From Lentibacillus siamensis (lineage in GTDB: Bacteria > Bacillota > Bacilli > Bacillales > Amphibacillaceae): a stretch of DNA of 64,000 nucleotides. Numbering within the stretch: the stretch's first letter is position 1; every line of letters starts with the position of its first letter. The stretch is taken from positions 248,001-312,000 of the forward strand of contig NZ_BAAADS010000025.1 of the NCBI RefSeq assembly GCF_039522605.1, written 5' to 3'. The position numbers were made by a program, and so were the translations under genes. Positions 63,101 through 64,000 of this stretch are shown here, one piece after another. Under the pieces are notes generated by a model that was not told where the DNA came from, made no database searches, and saw only the letters and a list, made by a program, of their open reading frames with translations.

Positions 63101-63559
63101 AAATGCTTCCATTTCATTCAGGGATGTTACCGGACCATCACTCCCCGGTATTACCGGAATACCTGCCTCGATAGCCTGCGCTCTAGCTTTGACTTTATCC
63201 CCGAACATATTTAAATGGTTACTGGTTGGTCCGATAAAGATAATCCCTTCCTCTTCACAACGGCGGGCAAAATCAATATTTTCGGATAAAAACCCATACC
63301 CGGGATGGATTGCATCTACACCCACATTTTTGGCTGTTTCAATCACATCTTCGATATCCAGATAGGCATCAATCGGTTTCTTTCCTTCTCCTATAAGGTA
63401 CGCTTCATCAGCCTTATAACGATGATATGACCCACTGTCTTCCTTTGAATAAACGGCAACTGTCCGTATGTTCAGCTCTGTACATGCTCGAAAAACACGT
63501 ATAGCTATTTCACCCCGGTTTGCAACCAGTACTTTATTTATCTCTTTTACTTCACCCAT
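60116..63559 (-). CDS. pyc: Pyruvate carboxylase
   Basis: Biotin enzyme that makes oxaloacetate from pyruvate, replenishing the citric acid cycle. Order of domains in 1147 residues: biotin carboxylase (ATP-grasp loop ASLGGGGRGMRIV near 165), carboxyltransferase (DTTFRDAHQSLLATRVR near 540, metal site HLHSHDTSGNG near 740) and C-terminal biotinyl domain with EAMKMET near 1113. ATG 63559 has GGAGG upstream and overlaps the ftsW stop by 13 bp, suggesting coupled translation. Confidence 0.98.
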   Translation of the reverse strand: MGEVKEINKVLVANRGEIAIRVFRACTELNIRTVAVYSKEDSGSYHRYKADEAYLIGEGKKPIDAYLDIEDVIETAKNVGVDAIHPGYGFLSENIDFARRCEEEGIIFIGPTSNHLNMFGDKVKARAQAIEAGIPVIPGSDGPVTSLNEMEAFGEQHGYPIIIKASLGGGGRGMRIVRNKSGLAEAYDRARSEARAAFGSDEVYVEKLIENPKHIEVQVIGDSHGNIVHLFERDCSVQRRHQKVVEIAPSVSLPDSLREEICEAAVNLAKNVDYLNAGTVEFLVTDSEFYFIEVNPRVQVEHTITEMITGVDIVQTQLKIAQGMNIHESSIGIPRQHEISTNGFAIQSRVTTEDPLNNFMPDSGKIMAYRTGGGFGVRLDAGNGFQGSVISPHYDSLLVKVSTWALTFEQAAQKMVRNLKEFRIRGIKTNIPFLQNVIQHSNFLSGQFSTTFIDQTPELFVFPKRKDRGTKMLTYIGNTTVNGFEGIENKKKPSLQKPPVPKIDQLEDFPSGTKQILDEHGPEYLADWLKEQKQVMLTDTTFRDAHQSLLATRVRTKDLLQIAEPTARLVPQLFSVEMWGGATFDTSYRFLKEDPWQRLLKLREKMPNVLFQMLLRASNAVGYKNYPDNLIKEFVEKSATAGIDVFRIFDSLNWLEGMKPAINFVRENNKIAEAAMCYTGDILDMGRTKYDLDYYKNLAKELESAGAHILGIKDMAGLLKPEAAYQLISTLKDTIDLPVHLHSHDTSGNGIHMYARAVDAGADAVDVACGPMAGMTSQPSAQTLYHALEGTSRQPKINVESYEKLAHYWEGIRNYYQDFESGMKAPHTEIYFHEMPGGQYSNLQQQAKAVGLGHRWNEVKAAYRQVNEMFGDIVKVTPSSKVVGDMTLFMVQNDLTEDDIYERGESIDFPASVIEFAQGYLGQPYQGFPQELQRIILKGKEPIKVRPGELLDSIDFTQMKESLFKTLDRQVTSFDLISYALYPKVFMDHHRFTEKYGDLSVLDTLTFFYGMRLGEEIEVEIEQGKTLIVKLVSISEPQADGTRVVYFELNGQSREVVVKDESVIPQIKTRPKVDSGNEKHIGATMRGTVVEVICNKGEKVKKGDHLLITEAMKMETTVQAPFTGVIKDIHVKNGEAIAVNDLLIEFE

Positions 63560-64000
63560 GTTTTTCCTCCTCTATTTTTAAATACATTGCTACCATTCGT
63601 TATTTGTCTGTTTTCCGGCTCAGTTTCCTGTTCCTTCTTTTTAACCGATTTAGCGATATTGTTCAGTATCCCTATAGAAAGCATCATGACAAGCAATGAG
63701 GATCCGCCATAGCTGACGAACGGGAGTGGAACCCCTGTTATCGGCAGCAATCCGGTAATCGCCCCAAGATTAATGAAGGCCTGTACGCCTATCATTGATG
63801 AGATACCTATCGCCAACAATGCACCAAAACTTTCTCTGCTTTTTCTGGAGATGAAAAACCCTCGTAATACGATAATACTTAACATTCCCAAAACTACTGC
63901 AACACCTATAAAACCTAGTTCTTCGGCAATAACAGCCATGATGAAGTCAGTATGCGGCTCAGGCAGAAAACCTAATTTCTGAACACTATGGCCAAGCCCT
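63547..64000 (-). CDS. ftsW: Cell division SEDS glycosyltransferase FtsW, partial (N-terminus beyond window)
   Basis: C-terminal 150 codons of a SEDS-family peptidoglycan polymerase; the first part lies outside the window. Motifs PEPHTDFIMAVIAEELGF, TGLLPITGVPLPFVSYGGSSL and the lysine/arginine-rich cytoplasmic tail. The pairing with pyc matches ftsW-pycA of B. subtilis; the sporulation paralogue is spoVE at 20712-21824. Confidence 0.93.
   Translation of the reverse strand, partial: GLGHSVQKLGFLPEPHTDFIMAVIAEELGFIGVAVVLGMLSIIVLRGFFISRKSRESFGALLAIGISSMIGVQAFINLGAITGLLPITGVPLPFVSYGGSSLLVMMLSIGILNNIAKSVKKKEQETEPENRQITNGSNVFKNRGGKTWVK

Overview
The window is chromosomal DNA of a spore-forming, low-to-moderate GC member of the Bacillaceae. 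The gene order is almost that of the Bacillus subtilis ftsW-pycA-cta-ylb-mra/mur/fts-spoIIG-ylm-ileS-pyr segment. The number and type of intergenic repeats resemble halophilic genera such as Virgibacillus or Oceanobacillus; that is an inference from recall, and the species cannot be named from sequence alone. The sporulation genes (spoVD, spoVE, spoIIGA, sigE, sigG, ylbJ, gerR) show an endospore former. The MurE DNPR motif points to meso-diaminopimelate cell wall. bshC points to bacillithiol as the low-molecular-weight thiol. A caa3-type oxidase points to aerobic respiration.

Layout, reading the window in reverse because most genes lie on the minus strand. At 64000-60116 are the end of ftsW and all of pyruvate carboxylase. 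At 59624-51343 is the haem A / cytochrome caa3 block: ctaA divergent from ctaB, then ctaC-D-E-F-G and a DUF420 gene. At 51239-36846 is the ylb region: an AI-2E-type permease, ylbA-like, ylbC-G, rsmD, coaD, ylbJ, ylbL, tmcAL, ylbN-rpmF, an enoyl-CoA hydratase, gerR and ylbP. At 36667-33671 are a ketopantoate reductase, a DUF3397 protein and bshC.

At 33426-16933 is the division and cell wall cluster: mraZ, rsmH, ftsL, pbpB, spoVD, murE, murF, mraY, murD, spoVE, divIB, ftsA and ftsZ. It has murF inside it and lacks murG and murB at the usual place. An ABC transporter pair separates ftsZ from spoIIGA-sigE-sigG. At 11265-7316 follow ylmC-D-E, sepF, ylmG, ylmH and divIVA. T-box-controlled ileS, lspA, a pseudouridine synthase and the PyrR-attenuated pyrR-pyrB-pyrC genes end the window.

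Regulatory signals readable in the sequence: two PyrR attenuators, one isoleucine T-box, sigma-H-type promoters before both ftsA and divIVA, a Spo0A-type spoIIG promoter with 21-bp spacing, a sigma-F-type sigG promoter next to a Shine-Dalgarno-sequestering hairpin, candidate sigma-E promoters (spoVD, spoVE, gerR), and many intrinsic terminators.

The coding content is ordinary. The unusual material is intergenic. Three copies of a 230-340 bp structured repeat exist in short and long forms that differ by two internally duplicated hairpin modules. Two hairpin-pair repeats share a short box with it. Two arrays have an exact 21-bp period. A terminator-plus-tail module is present twice, and one stretch looks like an orphan structured RNA on the plus strand.
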